Of a stretch of DNA of 64,000 nt, positions 19,025 through 28,410 are shown in pieces (the first letter of the stretch is position 1; each line of letters begins with the position of its first letter). The DNA comes from Tepidiphilus margaritifer DSM 15129 (GTDB taxonomy: Bacteria > Pseudomonadota > Gammaproteobacteria > Burkholderiales > Rhodocyclaceae): positions 403,746-467,745 of the forward strand of contig NZ_KE384397.1 of assembly GCF_000425565.1 (NCBI RefSeq). Reading direction: 5' to 3'. The notes beneath the pieces are model-generated. The model made no database searches. It had not been told where the DNA came from and worked only from the letters and a program-made list of their open reading frames with translations. The translations under genes and the position numbers were made by a program.

Positions 19025-19548
19025 TGCAGACCGTTTCCCGCCCGGCGCGGGTATTGCAGCCGCCGCGGCCGCGCTTCATCCTGCTCACCCTGGCGCTGGC
19101 CTTCTTTTGGGATCTGATTCCCAAGGGCGAGTGGGGATTCTGGCCTGAATTGACGCTGGCGGTGCTCACCTTCTGGGCGATGCGCGATCCCGAGCGGGTG
19201 GGGGTGTGGACGGCATTCGTCTTGGGGGTGATGCTCGACGTGGGGCGTGGGGTGGCCTTGGGGCAAGAGGCGCTCGCCCTCGTATGGGTGGTCTATCTGG
19301 CCCAGCGCCGTGCGGCGCGCATCCTGTGGTTCGGCGGCTGGGGGCAGGCGCTCTTGCTTTTGCCCTTGTGGCTGCTCGCGCTCGCCTTGCAGGCGGCGGT
19401 CCGTCTGGCTGCGGGGGGCGATTGGCCGGGATGGGATTACTTTGGCACGGCCTTTGCTGATGCTGCCTTGTGGCCGATCCTGAGCTATGCCCTGTTGTGG
19501 CCGCAATGGCGGGCGGTGCGCTCGGACGCGCCGGCGTCCTTGTCCTGA
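19024..19548 (+). CDS. mreD: Rod-shape determining protein MreD
   Basis: Small polytopic inner-membrane member of the elongasome, 174 residues with about five membrane segments. The ATG shares its first base with the mreC stop. The sequence after PRPARVLQPPRPRFILLTLAL and the WPELTLAVLTFWAMRDPERVGVWTAFVLG region match the family pattern, which is poorly conserved, so the position in the operon carries much of the assignment. Confidence 0.92.
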   Translation: MQTVSRPARVLQPPRPRFILLTLALAFFWDLIPKGEWGFWPELTLAVLTFWAMRDPERVGVWTAFVLGVMLDVGRGVALGQEALALVWVVYLAQRRAARILWFGGWGQALLLLPLWLLALALQAAVRLAAGGDWPGWDYFGTAFADAALWPILSYALLWPQWRAVRSDAPASLS

Positions 19549-19555
19549 GCCGGGC

Positions 19556-21427
19556 ATGACGGACAGGGGATTGGACAGCGAAGCCGTGGTGAGCCGGACG
19601 CGTCGGCGTCTGGCGGTACTGGTCGTGTTGATCCTTGCCGGTTTTTCGGGCCTGCTCGGCCGTTTGCACCAGTTGCAGGTACGTGAGCACGCGCGCTTTC
19701 AGACGCTGGCCGAGGACAACCGCCAGGCTTTCGTGCCCATCGTGCCGCATCGCGGCCAGATTCTCGACGTGCATGGCGAGGCGCTTGCGCGTAACGTGCG
19801 GGCCTACACTTTGGAGATCGATCCGGCGCAGGTGCGCAATCTCGACGACACGATCGAGCGTCTCTCCAGGATCGTGACGATCGAGGAGAGCGATCGCAAG
19901 CGGTTCCTGCGCCAGATGCGCGATCAGCGGGGTCTGGGCAGCGTCGCCATCCGTCAGCACCTCACGGACGAGGAGGTGGCGCGCTTCGTGGCGTGGAAGT
20001 TTGCCTTCCCCGGCGTCGAGGTGCAGGCGCGGCTCTTTCGCGAGTATCCACAGGGCGAGGCGACGGCGCACGTGGTCGGCTATCTCGGGCGCATCAACGA
20101 GCAGGATCAGGAGCGGCTCGAAGCCGAAGGGCTCACGGGTGCCTATCGTGGTACCGACTATATCGGCAAGGAAGGCATCGAGTTGCAGTATGAAACCCTG
20201 CTGCACGGTACCACCGGGTGGGAGCGGCTGGAGGTGAATGCGGCGGGGCGGGCGGTGCGCCGGCTCGACCGGCGGGAGGCGGTGAGCGGCAAGGATCTGG
20301 TCTTGACGATCGATGCCCGGCTGCAGCGCTTCGTGCTCGACGCCTTTGCCGGGCGCAGGGGGGCCTTCGTCGCGCTCGACCCGCGCGACGGATCGGTGAT
20401 CGCCATGGTTTCCTCCCCTTCCTTCGATCCGAAACTCTTTCTCGACGGCTTGTCCCAGGCCGACTGGGAGCGGCTTGCCTTGAGTGAGGATCGCCCCCTC
20501 TTCAACCGCGCCTTGCGGGGTACCTATCCGCCCGGCTCGACCTTCAAACCCTTCATGGCCACGCTCGGACTCACTTCGGGCAAGCGCCAGCCGGGGCAGC
20601 GGTTCGACCGGCAAGGGATGTTCGAGTATTCCGGCGTCAAGCTGTACGACAAGAAGTCCAGCTGCCAGAGTGGGGTCGATCTGCACCGGGCCTTGACCTT
20701 CTCCTGCAACGTCTATTTTTATACGCTGGGCAACGAGCTCGGAATCGATGCCATCAGTTCCTTCATGAGCAAACTGGGGTTCGGGCAGCGCACTGGCATC
20801 GACCTTCCCAACGAGGCGCCCGGCGTGCTGCCCTCGCGCGAATGGAAACGGCAGCGGTTCAAGAAGGCGAGCCAGCAGCAGTGGTTCGGCGGCGAGACGC
20901 TGTCGACCTCCATCGGTCAGGGCTACAATGCGTATACCCCTTTGAAGATGGCTCATGCCTTGAGTATCCTCGTCAATGGCGGCGTGATCCGCAAGCCGCA
21001 CGTGTTGGCGGCCACGATCGATCCGGTCACGGGCGAGCGCACTCCCGTCTCCGGCGAGGTGACCGGATTCGTCAAGCTCGATCCGGCGCACGTCGATGCC
21101 GTGCTGCGGGCGATGGTCGACGGGGCGCGCATCGGGACTTCGGCCCGCGCTTTTGCCGGTGCGGCCTATTCGGTGGGCGGCAAGACCGGCACGGCGCAAG
21201 TTTTCTCCTTGCAGGGGCGAAAATACGATCCCAGTGCCACGGACGAAGACCTGCGCGATCACTCGTGGTACATCGCCTTCGCTCCGGCCGACGAGCCCCG
21301 CATCGTCGCGGCGATCATCGTGGAGAACGGTGGGCCTGGAGGTCGGACGGCGGCGCCCCTGATGCGTCAGATCTTCGATTATTATTTTTCTTCCCATGAG
21401 GGAAGCGGAGAAGGGGACGGGCGATGA
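19556..21427 (+). CDS. mrdA: Penicillin-binding protein 2 (elongasome transpeptidase)
   Basis: DD-transpeptidase for lateral wall peptidoglycan, 623 residues. One membrane anchor (about 20-40) is followed by the pedestal domain and the transpeptidase domain. Catalytic motifs: Ser328-x-x-Lys331 (PPGSTFKPFMA), SxN as SCN in TFSCNVYFYTLG, and KTG in GGKTGTAQVFS. The RGDIYDRNG-like pedestal start appears as HRGQILDVHGEALARN. The last bases overlap rodA as ATGA. Confidence 0.96.
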   Translation: MTDRGLDSEAVVSRTRRRLAVLVVLILAGFSGLLGRLHQLQVREHARFQTLAEDNRQAFVPIVPHRGQILDVHGEALARNVRAYTLEIDPAQVRNLDDTIERLSRIVTIEESDRKRFLRQMRDQRGLGSVAIRQHLTDEEVARFVAWKFAFPGVEVQARLFREYPQGEATAHVVGYLGRINEQDQERLEAEGLTGAYRGTDYIGKEGIELQYETLLHGTTGWERLEVNAAGRAVRRLDRREAVSGKDLVLTIDARLQRFVLDAFAGRRGAFVALDPRDGSVIAMVSSPSFDPKLFLDGLSQADWERLALSEDRPLFNRALRGTYPPGSTFKPFMATLGLTSGKRQPGQRFDRQGMFEYSGVKLYDKKSSCQSGVDLHRALTFSCNVYFYTLGNELGIDAISSFMSKLGFGQRTGIDLPNEAPGVLPSREWKRQRFKKASQQQWFGGETLSTSIGQGYNAYTPLKMAHALSILVNGGVIRKPHVLAATIDPVTGERTPVSGEVTGFVKLDPAHVDAVLRAMVDGARIGTSARAFAGAAYSVGGKTGTAQVFSLQGRKYDPSATDEDLRDHSWYIAFAPADEPRIVAAIIVENGGPGGRTAAPLMRQIFDYYFSSHEGSGEGDGR

Positions 21428-22584
21428 ACCTCATGCCGTGGCTCGCCGTCCTGCGCCAGATGGCGCGGCGTTGGGACCTCCCGCTCCTTGGATGTGTGTC
21501 GTTGCTCTTTGCCGGCGGGCAGGTGGTCTTGATGAGCGCCTCACCCGATCGGGTCGATTCCCTGTGGGTGCACCAGTGCCTGGCGCTCGCGGCGCTGTTG
21601 GTGGCCGCCCAGGTGCCTTTTCGCTGGTGGCTGCGCCTGGCCCTGCCGCTCTATCTGGTGGGGGTGTTGCTCCTGGTGGCGGTGCTGCTCTTCGGCGAGA
21701 CGGCCAAAGGGGCGACCCGGTGGCTCAATCTCGGCGTGGCGCGGGTGCAGCCTTCCGAGTTGATGAAACTCGCAGTGCCACTCATGCTGGTATGGTATTT
21801 CTCCCTGCGGCGCCAGTCGCTCGCCTGGTGGGATCATGCGGTGGCCCTCGTGCTGCTGGCGATTCCGGCAGCCCTCATTCTGAAACAGCCCGATCTGGGG
21901 ACGACCATCCTGGTCGTGGCCGCGGGTGGCTTCGTCCTCTTCTTTGCCGGACTCTCCTGGCGGCTCATCGTGCCGCTCGTACTGGCGTTGGCGATCGGCG
22001 TGGGGGCACTGCTCGTGCAGGGCGATCGCTGGTGCGAGCCGGACGTGGCCTGGCCCATGCTGCACGATTACCAGAAACAGCGCGTGTGCACGCTGCTCGA
22101 TCCGGAGCGCGATCCCTTGGGCAAGGGATTCCATACCATCCAGGCGGCGATCGCCATCGGGTCTGGCGGTGTGTGGGGTAAGGGATGGCGCGAAGGGACG
22201 CAATCGCAGCTCTCCTTCATCCCGGAGCGCCATACCGATTTCATTTTCGCGGTGCTCGCCGAGGAGTTCGGCTTCTTCGGTGCGGCGGTATTGCTGGCGG
22301 CTTACGCGCTGCTCCTGCTGCGTGGCGCCTGGCTCTCGGCCCGCAGCCCGACCTGGGCCGGGATGCTGATGGGAGGAGCGGTGGTCGGCACTACCTTCAT
22401 CTACGCTTTCGTCAACGTGGCGATGGTGAGCGGCATGTTGCCGGTGGTGGGTGTGCCTTTGCCGTTCATCAGTTACGGCGGAACGGCGCTGGTGACTCTG
22501 GCCACGGGCTTGGGGCTGCTGTCGAGCGCGGCGGCCGAACATGCCCCCGAGAGAGGTTTTTCCGGCTGGCGGAGGGTGACATGA
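21424..22584 (+). CDS. rodA: Rod-shape glycosyltransferase RodA (SEDS family)
   Basis: Peptidoglycan polymerase partner of PBP2, 386 residues and about ten membrane segments. SEDS hallmarks are present: WLNLGVARVQPSELMKLAVP, KQPDLGTTILVVAAGGFVLF, IQAAIAIGSGGVWGKGW, and PERHTDFIFAVLAEEFGF with the catalytic Asp in the HTDFIF loop. ATGA overlaps at both ends tie it to mrdA and rlpA. Confidence 0.96.
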   Translation: MNLMPWLAVLRQMARRWDLPLLGCVSLLFAGGQVVLMSASPDRVDSLWVHQCLALAALLVAAQVPFRWWLRLALPLYLVGVLLLVAVLLFGETAKGATRWLNLGVARVQPSELMKLAVPLMLVWYFSLRRQSLAWWDHAVALVLLAIPAALILKQPDLGTTILVVAAGGFVLFFAGLSWRLIVPLVLALAIGVGALLVQGDRWCEPDVAWPMLHDYQKQRVCTLLDPERDPLGKGFHTIQAAIAIGSGGVWGKGWREGTQSQLSFIPERHTDFIFAVLAEEFGFFGAAVLLAAYALLLLRGAWLSARSPTWAGMLMGGAVVGTTFIYAFVNVAMVSGMLPVVGVPLPFISYGGTALVTLATGLGLLSSAAAEHAPERGFSGWRRVT

Positions 22585-23603
22585 GGCGCGTGCGGGGATG
22601 GTCTACGGCCAGCGTGTTGGTCCTCGTCGGTCTGAGCGTGGCGGCCTGCGGTTCGCCGCAGACGAAGCGCACGGCGTCCGAGGCGGGGGTGCGCAGCGGC
22701 ACGGTGTCCGGCGAGGAACCGATTCCGCGCGTCGAGCCTTTGCGTCCGGCGAATGCCCGCCCTTATACCGTGTTGGGGCGCACCTACTTTCCCATGACCG
22801 AATTCTCTCCCTACCGTGAGGTGGGGGTGGCGTCTTGGTACGGACGCCCTTTCCATGGTCAGCCAACGGCCACGGGCGAGACCTACGACATGTATTCCTT
22901 CACCGCCGCGCACAAGACATTGCCCATTCCCAGCTATGCGCGCGTGACGAACCTCGCCAACGGTCGGCAGGTGATCGTGCGGGTAAACGATCGCGGTCCT
23001 TTCGTCTCCGAACGACTCATCGACCTGTCGTTCGCGGCGGCCGACCGCCTGGGGTTTGCCAACCAGGGGACGACGCAGGTAGAGGTAGAGCTGATCCTGC
23101 CCGAGGAAATCCGCCTGGCCGAAGCGCGCGGCGAGCCGATTCGCGCCCGTGGCAGTGAAAACCGGCCGACGACGCTCGCTGCCCGTTCTGCGGCTACCCC
23201 CACACCGGCGGCAGGGCGCACGCCGCCCGCGACGGAAACCGCCTCGCCCGCCGTGCCCATGATCAGTGCGCCGGTGAACGAGGCAGTGGCCGTACAGACG
23301 GCGGCCGTTCCGACGGAAGAGGCGATCGCGGCGGTCCCGCTCGCCCCCGCTGCGGTCGAGCGCACGGTTCCGGCGCCCGGCTATTACCTGCAGCTGGGCG
23401 CATTCGCCCAAGCGGACAACGCCGATTCCTTCCGGCGGCACGCGGCAACGATGTTGCCGGAGATCGACTTGCACGTGGTCGCCGCAACGGACAAGGTCCG
23501 CGTCTGGGCTGGACCATTCGTCGACGAGTCGGCGGCGCGTGCCGCGGCGCGCATCGTCACGGCACGCCTGGGGGGCGGTGCGTTCGTGGTCACCGCCCCC
23601 TGA
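22581..23603 (+). CDS. rlpA: Septal-ring lytic transglycosylase-type lipoprotein RlpA
   Basis: Outer-membrane lipoprotein acting on denuded glycan strands, 340 residues. The lipobox SVAAC puts the lipidated residue at Cys23. The double-psi barrel domain (about 75-165) has ASWYGRPFHGQPTATGE and VRVNDRGPFVSERLIDLS, which include the catalytic Asp. A Pro/Ala/Thr-rich linker (about 185-255) leads to a C-terminal SPOR domain (about 260-340, YYLQLGAFAQADNADSF) that binds septal glycans. Confidence 0.94.
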   Translation: MRRVRGWSTASVLVLVGLSVAACGSPQTKRTASEAGVRSGTVSGEEPIPRVEPLRPANARPYTVLGRTYFPMTEFSPYREVGVASWYGRPFHGQPTATGETYDMYSFTAAHKTLPIPSYARVTNLANGRQVIVRVNDRGPFVSERLIDLSFAAADRLGFANQGTTQVEVELILPEEIRLAEARGEPIRARGSENRPTTLAARSAATPTPAAGRTPPATETASPAVPMISAPVNEAVAVQTAAVPTEEAIAAVPLAPAAVERTVPAPGYYLQLGAFAQADNADSFRRHAATMLPEIDLHVVAATDKVRVWAGPFVDESAARAAARIVTARLGGGAFVVTAP

Positions 23604-23655
23604 ACCGTCGCGGCGTATAATGGGGTGCTTCGCAATGTATCGTAGGAGTCGGAGC

Positions 23656-24798
23656 GTGAGGTTTCCTCGGACGATTCAGGCTTTGTTTGCGTTCTTTCTG
23701 GTATTTTGGGTGACAGCGGCGCAGGCGGTGGTGCCGCCCATCACCCTCAATGCCCGGCAGTGGGTTCTGATCGACGCGCGCACCGGCGAAGTGCTCGCCG
23801 GCAAGGATGCCGACCAACCGGCCGAACCGGCCTCTATCACCAAGCTCATGACCGCTTACGTCGTCTTCGGCGCACTGCGCGATGGGCGTCTGCGGCTCGA
23901 CCAAAGCATTCCCGTCTCGTCCACGGCGTGGAAGATGGGCGGTTCGCGCATGTTCATCGATCCCAAGATGACGCCCACGGTGGAGCAATTGCTGCGTGGC
24001 ATGATCATCCAATCGGGTAACGATGCTTCCGTAGCCCTGGCCGAAGCGGTCGCCGGCAGCGAGGAGGCCTTCACCGCCCTCATGAACGAGGCGGCGAAGA
24101 AACTCGGCATGAAGAATTCCCACTTCACGAACGCGACCGGCATGCCCGATCCGCAGCACTACATGAGTGCGCACGACATCGCGCTGCTCGCACGCGCCAT
24201 CATCGACGAGTTTCCCCAGTTCTACAAGATCTATTCGGAAAAGGAATACGTCTTCAACGGCATCCGTCAGCCCAACCGTAACCGGCTGCTGTGGCTCGAC
24301 CCCAGCGTCGATGGCATCAAAACCGGACACACCGCCAGCGCCGGCTACTGCCTGGCTTCTTCGGCCCAGCGCGAGGGGCGGCGGCTCATCGCCGTGGTGC
24401 TGGGGGCATCCTCCGATGAGGTTCGGGTTCAGGAATCGCTGAAGCTGCTCAATTACGGTTTCCAGTTCTTCGACGCCGTCAAACTCTACGACGCCAACCA
24501 GACGGTGGCCACGCTGCGCGTGTGGAAAGGGACCAAACGCGAGGTTCCCGTGGGATTCACTTCTGACGTGGTGCTGACCCTGCCGCGCGAAGACGCCAAG
24601 CACGCCGAGGCGCGCTTCGTCGGCGAAGAGCCGCTGCTCGCGCCGGTGAGCAAGGGGCAGCCGGTGGGCCGGGTGGAAGTCACCGTCGAGGGCAAGCCGC
24701 TCACCACGCTCACCGCGGTGGCGCTCGACGACGTGCCGCAGGCGGGCTGGTTCGGCCGCGCCTGGGACGCACTGGTGCTGTGGCTCAAGCGTTGGTGA
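23656..24798 (+). CDS. dacA: D-alanyl-D-alanine carboxypeptidase (PBP5/6 family)
   Basis: Periplasmic, membrane-tethered carboxypeptidase trimming pentapeptides, 380 residues from this start. A signal peptide ([23 protein letters not shown]) precedes the S11 peptidase domain with Ser60-x-x-Lys63 (SITKLM), SGN ([14 protein letters not shown]) and KTG ([12 protein letters not shown]). The PBP5-type beta domain and an amphipathic C-terminal helix ([16 protein letters not shown]) that anchors it follow. I prefer the GTG at 23656 because AGGAG lies seven bases upstream; an ATG at 23635 is the alternative. Confidence 0.93.
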   Translation: MRFPRTIQALFAFFLVFWVTAAQAVVPPITLNARQWVLIDARTGEVLAGKDADQPAEPASITKLMTAYVVFGALRDGRLRLDQSIPVSSTAWKMGGSRMFIDPKMTPTVEQLLRGMIIQSGNDASVALAEAVAGSEEAFTALMNEAAKKLGMKNSHFTNATGMPDPQHYMSAHDIALLARAIIDEFPQFYKIYSEKEYVFNGIRQPNRNRLLWLDPSVDGIKTGHTASAGYCLASSAQREGRRLIAVVLGASSDEVRVQESLKLLNYGFQFFDAVKLYDANQTVATLRVWKGTKREVPVGFTSDVVLTLPREDAKHAEARFVGEEPLLAPVSKGQPVGRVEVTVEGKPLTTLTAVALDDVPQAGWFGRAWDALVLWLKRW

Positions 24799-25460
24799 AT
24801 CCTACGTCGGTTCACTGGCTCGGTCGGCAGCCCTACGAGCCGGTGTGGCGCGCCATGCAGCGCGCCACCGCCGAGCGCGGGCGCGATGCCCCCGACCGGT
24901 TGTGGTGCCTCGAACACGAGCCCGTCTATACCTTGGGGCTCGCCGGTCGTCCCGAGCACCTGCTGCCCCAGGGGCGTGCGTCGGGGATTCCCGTGGTGCA
25001 CATCGACCGCGGCGGGCAGATCACCTACCACGGTCCGGGTCAGCTCGTCGTCTATTTTCTTCTCGATCTGCGCCGCCGTGACTTGGGTGTGCGCGCCCTG
25101 GTGCACCACATCGAGCAGAGCGTGATCGATCTGCTCGCCGCCTGCGGCTTGCACGGCGTGCGGCGTGAGGGCGCCCCCGGCGTTTATCTCGCCGGCGCCA
25201 AAATCGCCGCTCTGGGGTTGCGGGTGAAGAATGGCTGTACTTACCACGGACTCTCACTCAACGTGGACCTCGACCTCTCGCCCTTTGCCGGCATCAATCC
25301 CTGCGGCTATTCGGGGCTTGCCACCACCCGCCTGCGCGATCACGGCATCGATTGGAGCGTGCGCGAGACCGCCGAGCGCTTGCTCGAACCGCTGCAGACC
25401 TGGCTCGGGCCGCTTGCCTGGAGCGAAACTCCCGACCCCTGGGCCCCGCCCTCTCCCTGA
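24795..25460 (+). CDS. lipB: Lipoyl(octanoyl) transferase LipB
   Basis: Transfers octanoyl from acyl carrier protein to the lipoyl domains, about 221 residues. Family motifs: [37 protein letters not shown], the conserved Lys in [19 protein letters not shown] and the acyl-thioester Cys in [10 protein letters not shown]. The GTG at 24795 overlaps the dacA stop (GTGA); a GTG at 24780 is also possible. The usual ybeD-like gene between dacA and lipB is absent here. Confidence 0.93.
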   Translation: MNPTSVHWLGRQPYEPVWRAMQRATAERGRDAPDRLWCLEHEPVYTLGLAGRPEHLLPQGRASGIPVVHIDRGGQITYHGPGQLVVYFLLDLRRRDLGVRALVHHIEQSVIDLLAACGLHGVRREGAPGVYLAGAKIAALGLRVKNGCTYHGLSLNVDLDLSPFAGINPCGYSGLATTRLRDHGIDWSVRETAERLLEPLQTWLGPLAWSETPDPWAPPSP

Positions 25461-25472
25461 AAGGAGCCGATC

Positions 25473-26429
25473 ATGGACCGACCCGTCGATGCCCCCGAGA
25501 AAGCCCGCGGCGCCCGGAAAACCGCTCGTATTCCGATCAAGATCGTCCCCAAGGCGCCGCTGCCCAAACCCGAGTGGATCCGCGTGCGCCTGGCCGGGGG
25601 TGAAGAGGCCGAGCGCTTCCAGCAAATCAAGGCCACTTTGCGCGCCCATCAGCTGCACACCGTGTGTGAGGAAGCCTCCTGCCCCAACATCCACGAGTGT
25701 TTCGGCAAGGGGACGGCCACCTTCATGATCCTGGGCGACGTCTGTACGCGCCGCTGCCCCTTCTGCGACGTGGCCCACGGCAAGCCGCTGCCGCCGGATC
25801 CGGCCGAACCCGAGCATCTCGCGCACACGGTAGCGGCCATGCGCCTGCGCTACGTGGTCATCACCAGCGTCGACCGCGACGACCTGCGCGACGGCGGCGC
25901 GGCGCACTTCGCCGCCTGCATCCGTGCCGTGCGTGCACACTCCCCCTCCACCCGCATCGAAGTGCTGGTGCCGGACTTCCGTGGCCGGCTGGAGGCGGCG
26001 CTGGAAGCCTTCGCCCAGGATCTGCCCGACGTGATGAACCACAATCTGGAAACCGTGCCCCGGCTCTACCGCCAGGCACGCCCCGGGGCCGACTATGCCC
26101 ATTCCTTGCGGCTGTTGGCGGAATTCAAGGCGCGCCATCCCGAGGTGGCGACCAAGTCTGGCCTGATGGTCGGGTTGGGCGAAACCGACGAGGAGATCGT
26201 GCAGGTGATGCGCGACCTGCGGGCGCACGGCTGCGACATGCTCACCATCGGCCAGTACCTGCAGCCTTCGTCCGGACACCTGCCGGTGGAGCGTTACGTT
26301 CCACCCGAGACCTTCGCCGCCTTCGAGCGCGAGGCGCTCGCCCTGGGATTCCGTCATGCCGCCTGCGGGCCGCTCGTGCGCTCCTCCTACTGGGCCGACC
26401 GCCAGGCGCAGGAAGCGGGCGTGGCCTGA
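25473..26429 (+). CDS. lipA: Lipoyl synthase LipA (radical SAM)
   Basis: Inserts two sulfurs into the octanoyl chain, 318 residues. The auxiliary cluster is Cys65-x4-Cys70-x5-Cys76 ([12 protein letters not shown]), the radical SAM cluster is Cys91-x3-Cys95-x2-Cys98 (CTRRCPFC), and the essential C-terminal Arg-Ser-Ser-Tyr motif is present (VRSSYWADR). AAAGGAG precedes the start. It is in an operon with lipB. Confidence 0.97.
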   Translation: MDRPVDAPEKARGARKTARIPIKIVPKAPLPKPEWIRVRLAGGEEAERFQQIKATLRAHQLHTVCEEASCPNIHECFGKGTATFMILGDVCTRRCPFCDVAHGKPLPPDPAEPEHLAHTVAAMRLRYVVITSVDRDDLRDGGAAHFAACIRAVRAHSPSTRIEVLVPDFRGRLEAALEAFAQDLPDVMNHNLETVPRLYRQARPGADYAHSLRLLAEFKARHPEVATKSGLMVGLGETDEEIVQVMRDLRAHGCDMLTIGQYLQPSSGHLPVERYVPPETFAAFEREALALGFRHAACGPLVRSSYWADRQAQEAGVA

Positions 26430-26439
26430 CCCGGCGCGT

Positions 26440-28410
26440 ATGGAGCTCAATGCGGCGCAGCGCGCGGCGATCACCCACCTCGACGGCCCCTGCCTGGTGC
26501 TTGCCGGGGCCGGCAGCGGCAAGACGCGCGTCATCACCCACAAGATCGCCCACCTCATCCAAAAGGTGGGGCTCGCCCCCCGGCACATCGCCGCCATTAC
26601 CTTCACCAACAAGGCCGCCCGCGAGATGCAGGAACGGGTGGCGGTGCTCCTGGGCGGGCGGCTCCCCGGCGGGCTCACCGTGAGCACCTTCCATGCGCTC
26701 GGCGTGCGCCTGCTGCGCGAGGAGGCGCCGCACCTCGGGCTCAAGCCGCGCTTCTCCATCCTCGATCCGGCCGACGCGCAGAACGTACTTGCCGAGCTCC
26801 TGCCCGCGGCCGAGCGCGGCATCGTGCGCCAGCTGCACTGGCGCATCTCGCAATGGAAGAACGCAGCGATCGAACCGGAGGAGGCCGAGCAGCTCGCCAG
26901 CGATGAACTCGCTGCCGCCGCAGCCGCCGCCTACCGCGACTACGAACGCACGCTGCGCGCCTACCACGCGGTCGACTTCGACGACCTGATCCTGCTGCCC
27001 CTGCGCCTGCTACGGCGCGATGCCGAGGTGCGCGAGCGCTGGCAGAACCGGCTGCGTTACCTCCTCGTCGACGAATACCAGGACACCAACCGCACCCAAT
27101 ACGAACTCCTGAAGCTGCTCGCCGGGCCGCGCGAAGCCTTCACCGCCGTGGGGGACGACGATCAGGCGATCTACGGCTGGCGCGGCGCCGACGTCGAGAA
27201 CCTGCGGCTGCTCGCCCAGGATTATCCCCGGCTGCGGGTCATCAAGCTGGAGCAGAACTACCGCTCCAGCCGGCGCATCCTTGCCGCCGCCAACACCCTG
27301 ATCGCGCACAACGACAAGCTGTTCGACAAGCGCCTGTGGTCCGAGCACGGCGAGGGCGAACCGGTCACCGTGTTCGCTTGCCGTGATCCCGAGCACGAGG
27401 CCGAATGGGTGGCGGCGCGGCTCGATGCCCACCGCTTCCAGCACCGCGGCCGCTGGCGCGACTATGCCATCCTCTACCGCAGCAATCACCAGGGTCGGCT
27501 CTTCGAGCAGGCCCTGCGCCAGCACAAGATCCCCTACACCCTCACCGGCGGGCAATCCTACTTCGATCGCGTCGAGATCCGCGACGTCATGGCCTACCTG
27601 CGGCTGCTGCTCAACGAGGACGACGACCCGGCCTTCGTGCGCGCCATCACCACGCCACGGCGCGGCATCGGCCCGGCGAGCATCGAGGCCCTGTCGCGCT
27701 ACGCTGGCCTGCGCCACCTGAGCCTGTCGGCGGCGCTGCGCGAAGAGGGCGCGGCGGCGCACGTGCCGGCCGCGGCGCTGCAGACCCTTCGTACCTTCGC
27801 CGAATTCCTCGATCGGCTGCGCTGGCGGGCCGAACGCGAGCCAGCCGCCCGGCTCCTCGAAGAGCTGCTCGCGGCGATCGACCTCGAAGGCTGGTATCTC
27901 GCGCACGGCGAGGCACGTGAGGCCGAGACCCGGGCGCGCTCGCTGCGCGACTTCGCCGCCTGGGTTGGGCGCAAGGGCGAGGAGGAAGGAAAAACGCTAT
28001 TGGAGCTTGCGCAGACGCTCAACCTCGTCGCCCGGCTCGACGACGGCGAGGACGATGCCGACGCGGTGCAACTCGCCACCCTGCACGCGGCCAAGGGGTT
28101 GGAGTTCAAGCACGTCTTCCTCGTCGGCGTGGAGGAGGGCATCCTGCCGCATCAGACGAGTCTCGAGGAAGAACGGGTCGAGGAAGAGCGCCGGCTCATG
28201 TACGTGGGCATCACGCGCGCGCAGCGCAGCCTGACGATCACCTGGTGCGAGCGCCGGCGTGAGGGCAAGGAGTGGCGCAGCGTGGAGCCATCGCGTTTCA
28301 TCGCCGAGATGGGCGAGGGGGTGCAGATGCGGCGGCGCGATGAGCCCGTGGCCAAGGAAGACGCCAAAGCGCGGCTTGCGCGCTTGCGCGCGATGCTCGA
28401 AGGCGGCTAG
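26440..28410 (+). CDS. rep: ATP-dependent DNA helicase Rep
   Basis: Superfamily 1A 3'-5' helicase that clears proteins ahead of replication forks, 656 residues. It starts MELNAAQRAAITHLDGPCL and has Walker A AGAGSGKTRVI, motif Ia ITFTNKAAREM, motif II LLVDEYQDTN, motif III GDDDQAIYGWRG, motif IV LEQNYRSS, motif V TLHAAKGLEF and motif VI RRLMYVGITRAQ. The spacing TNKAAREMQERV and the length fit Rep rather than the longer UvrD, and the C-terminal Tudor-like tail of UvrD is missing. Confidence 0.9.
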   Translation: MELNAAQRAAITHLDGPCLVLAGAGSGKTRVITHKIAHLIQKVGLAPRHIAAITFTNKAAREMQERVAVLLGGRLPGGLTVSTFHALGVRLLREEAPHLGLKPRFSILDPADAQNVLAELLPAAERGIVRQLHWRISQWKNAAIEPEEAEQLASDELAAAAAAAYRDYERTLRAYHAVDFDDLILLPLRLLRRDAEVRERWQNRLRYLLVDEYQDTNRTQYELLKLLAGPREAFTAVGDDDQAIYGWRGADVENLRLLAQDYPRLRVIKLEQNYRSSRRILAAANTLIAHNDKLFDKRLWSEHGEGEPVTVFACRDPEHEAEWVAARLDAHRFQHRGRWRDYAILYRSNHQGRLFEQALRQHKIPYTLTGGQSYFDRVEIRDVMAYLRLLLNEDDDPAFVRAITTPRRGIGPASIEALSRYAGLRHLSLSAALREEGAAAHVPAAALQTLRTFAEFLDRLRWRAEREPAARLLEELLAAIDLEGWYLAHGEAREAETRARSLRDFAAWVGRKGEEEGKTLLELAQTLNLVARLDDGEDDADAVQLATLHAAKGLEFKHVFLVGVEEGILPHQTSLEEERVEEERRLMYVGITRAQRSLTITWCERRREGKEWRSVEPSRFIAEMGEGVQMRRRDEPVAKEDAKARLARLRAMLEGG

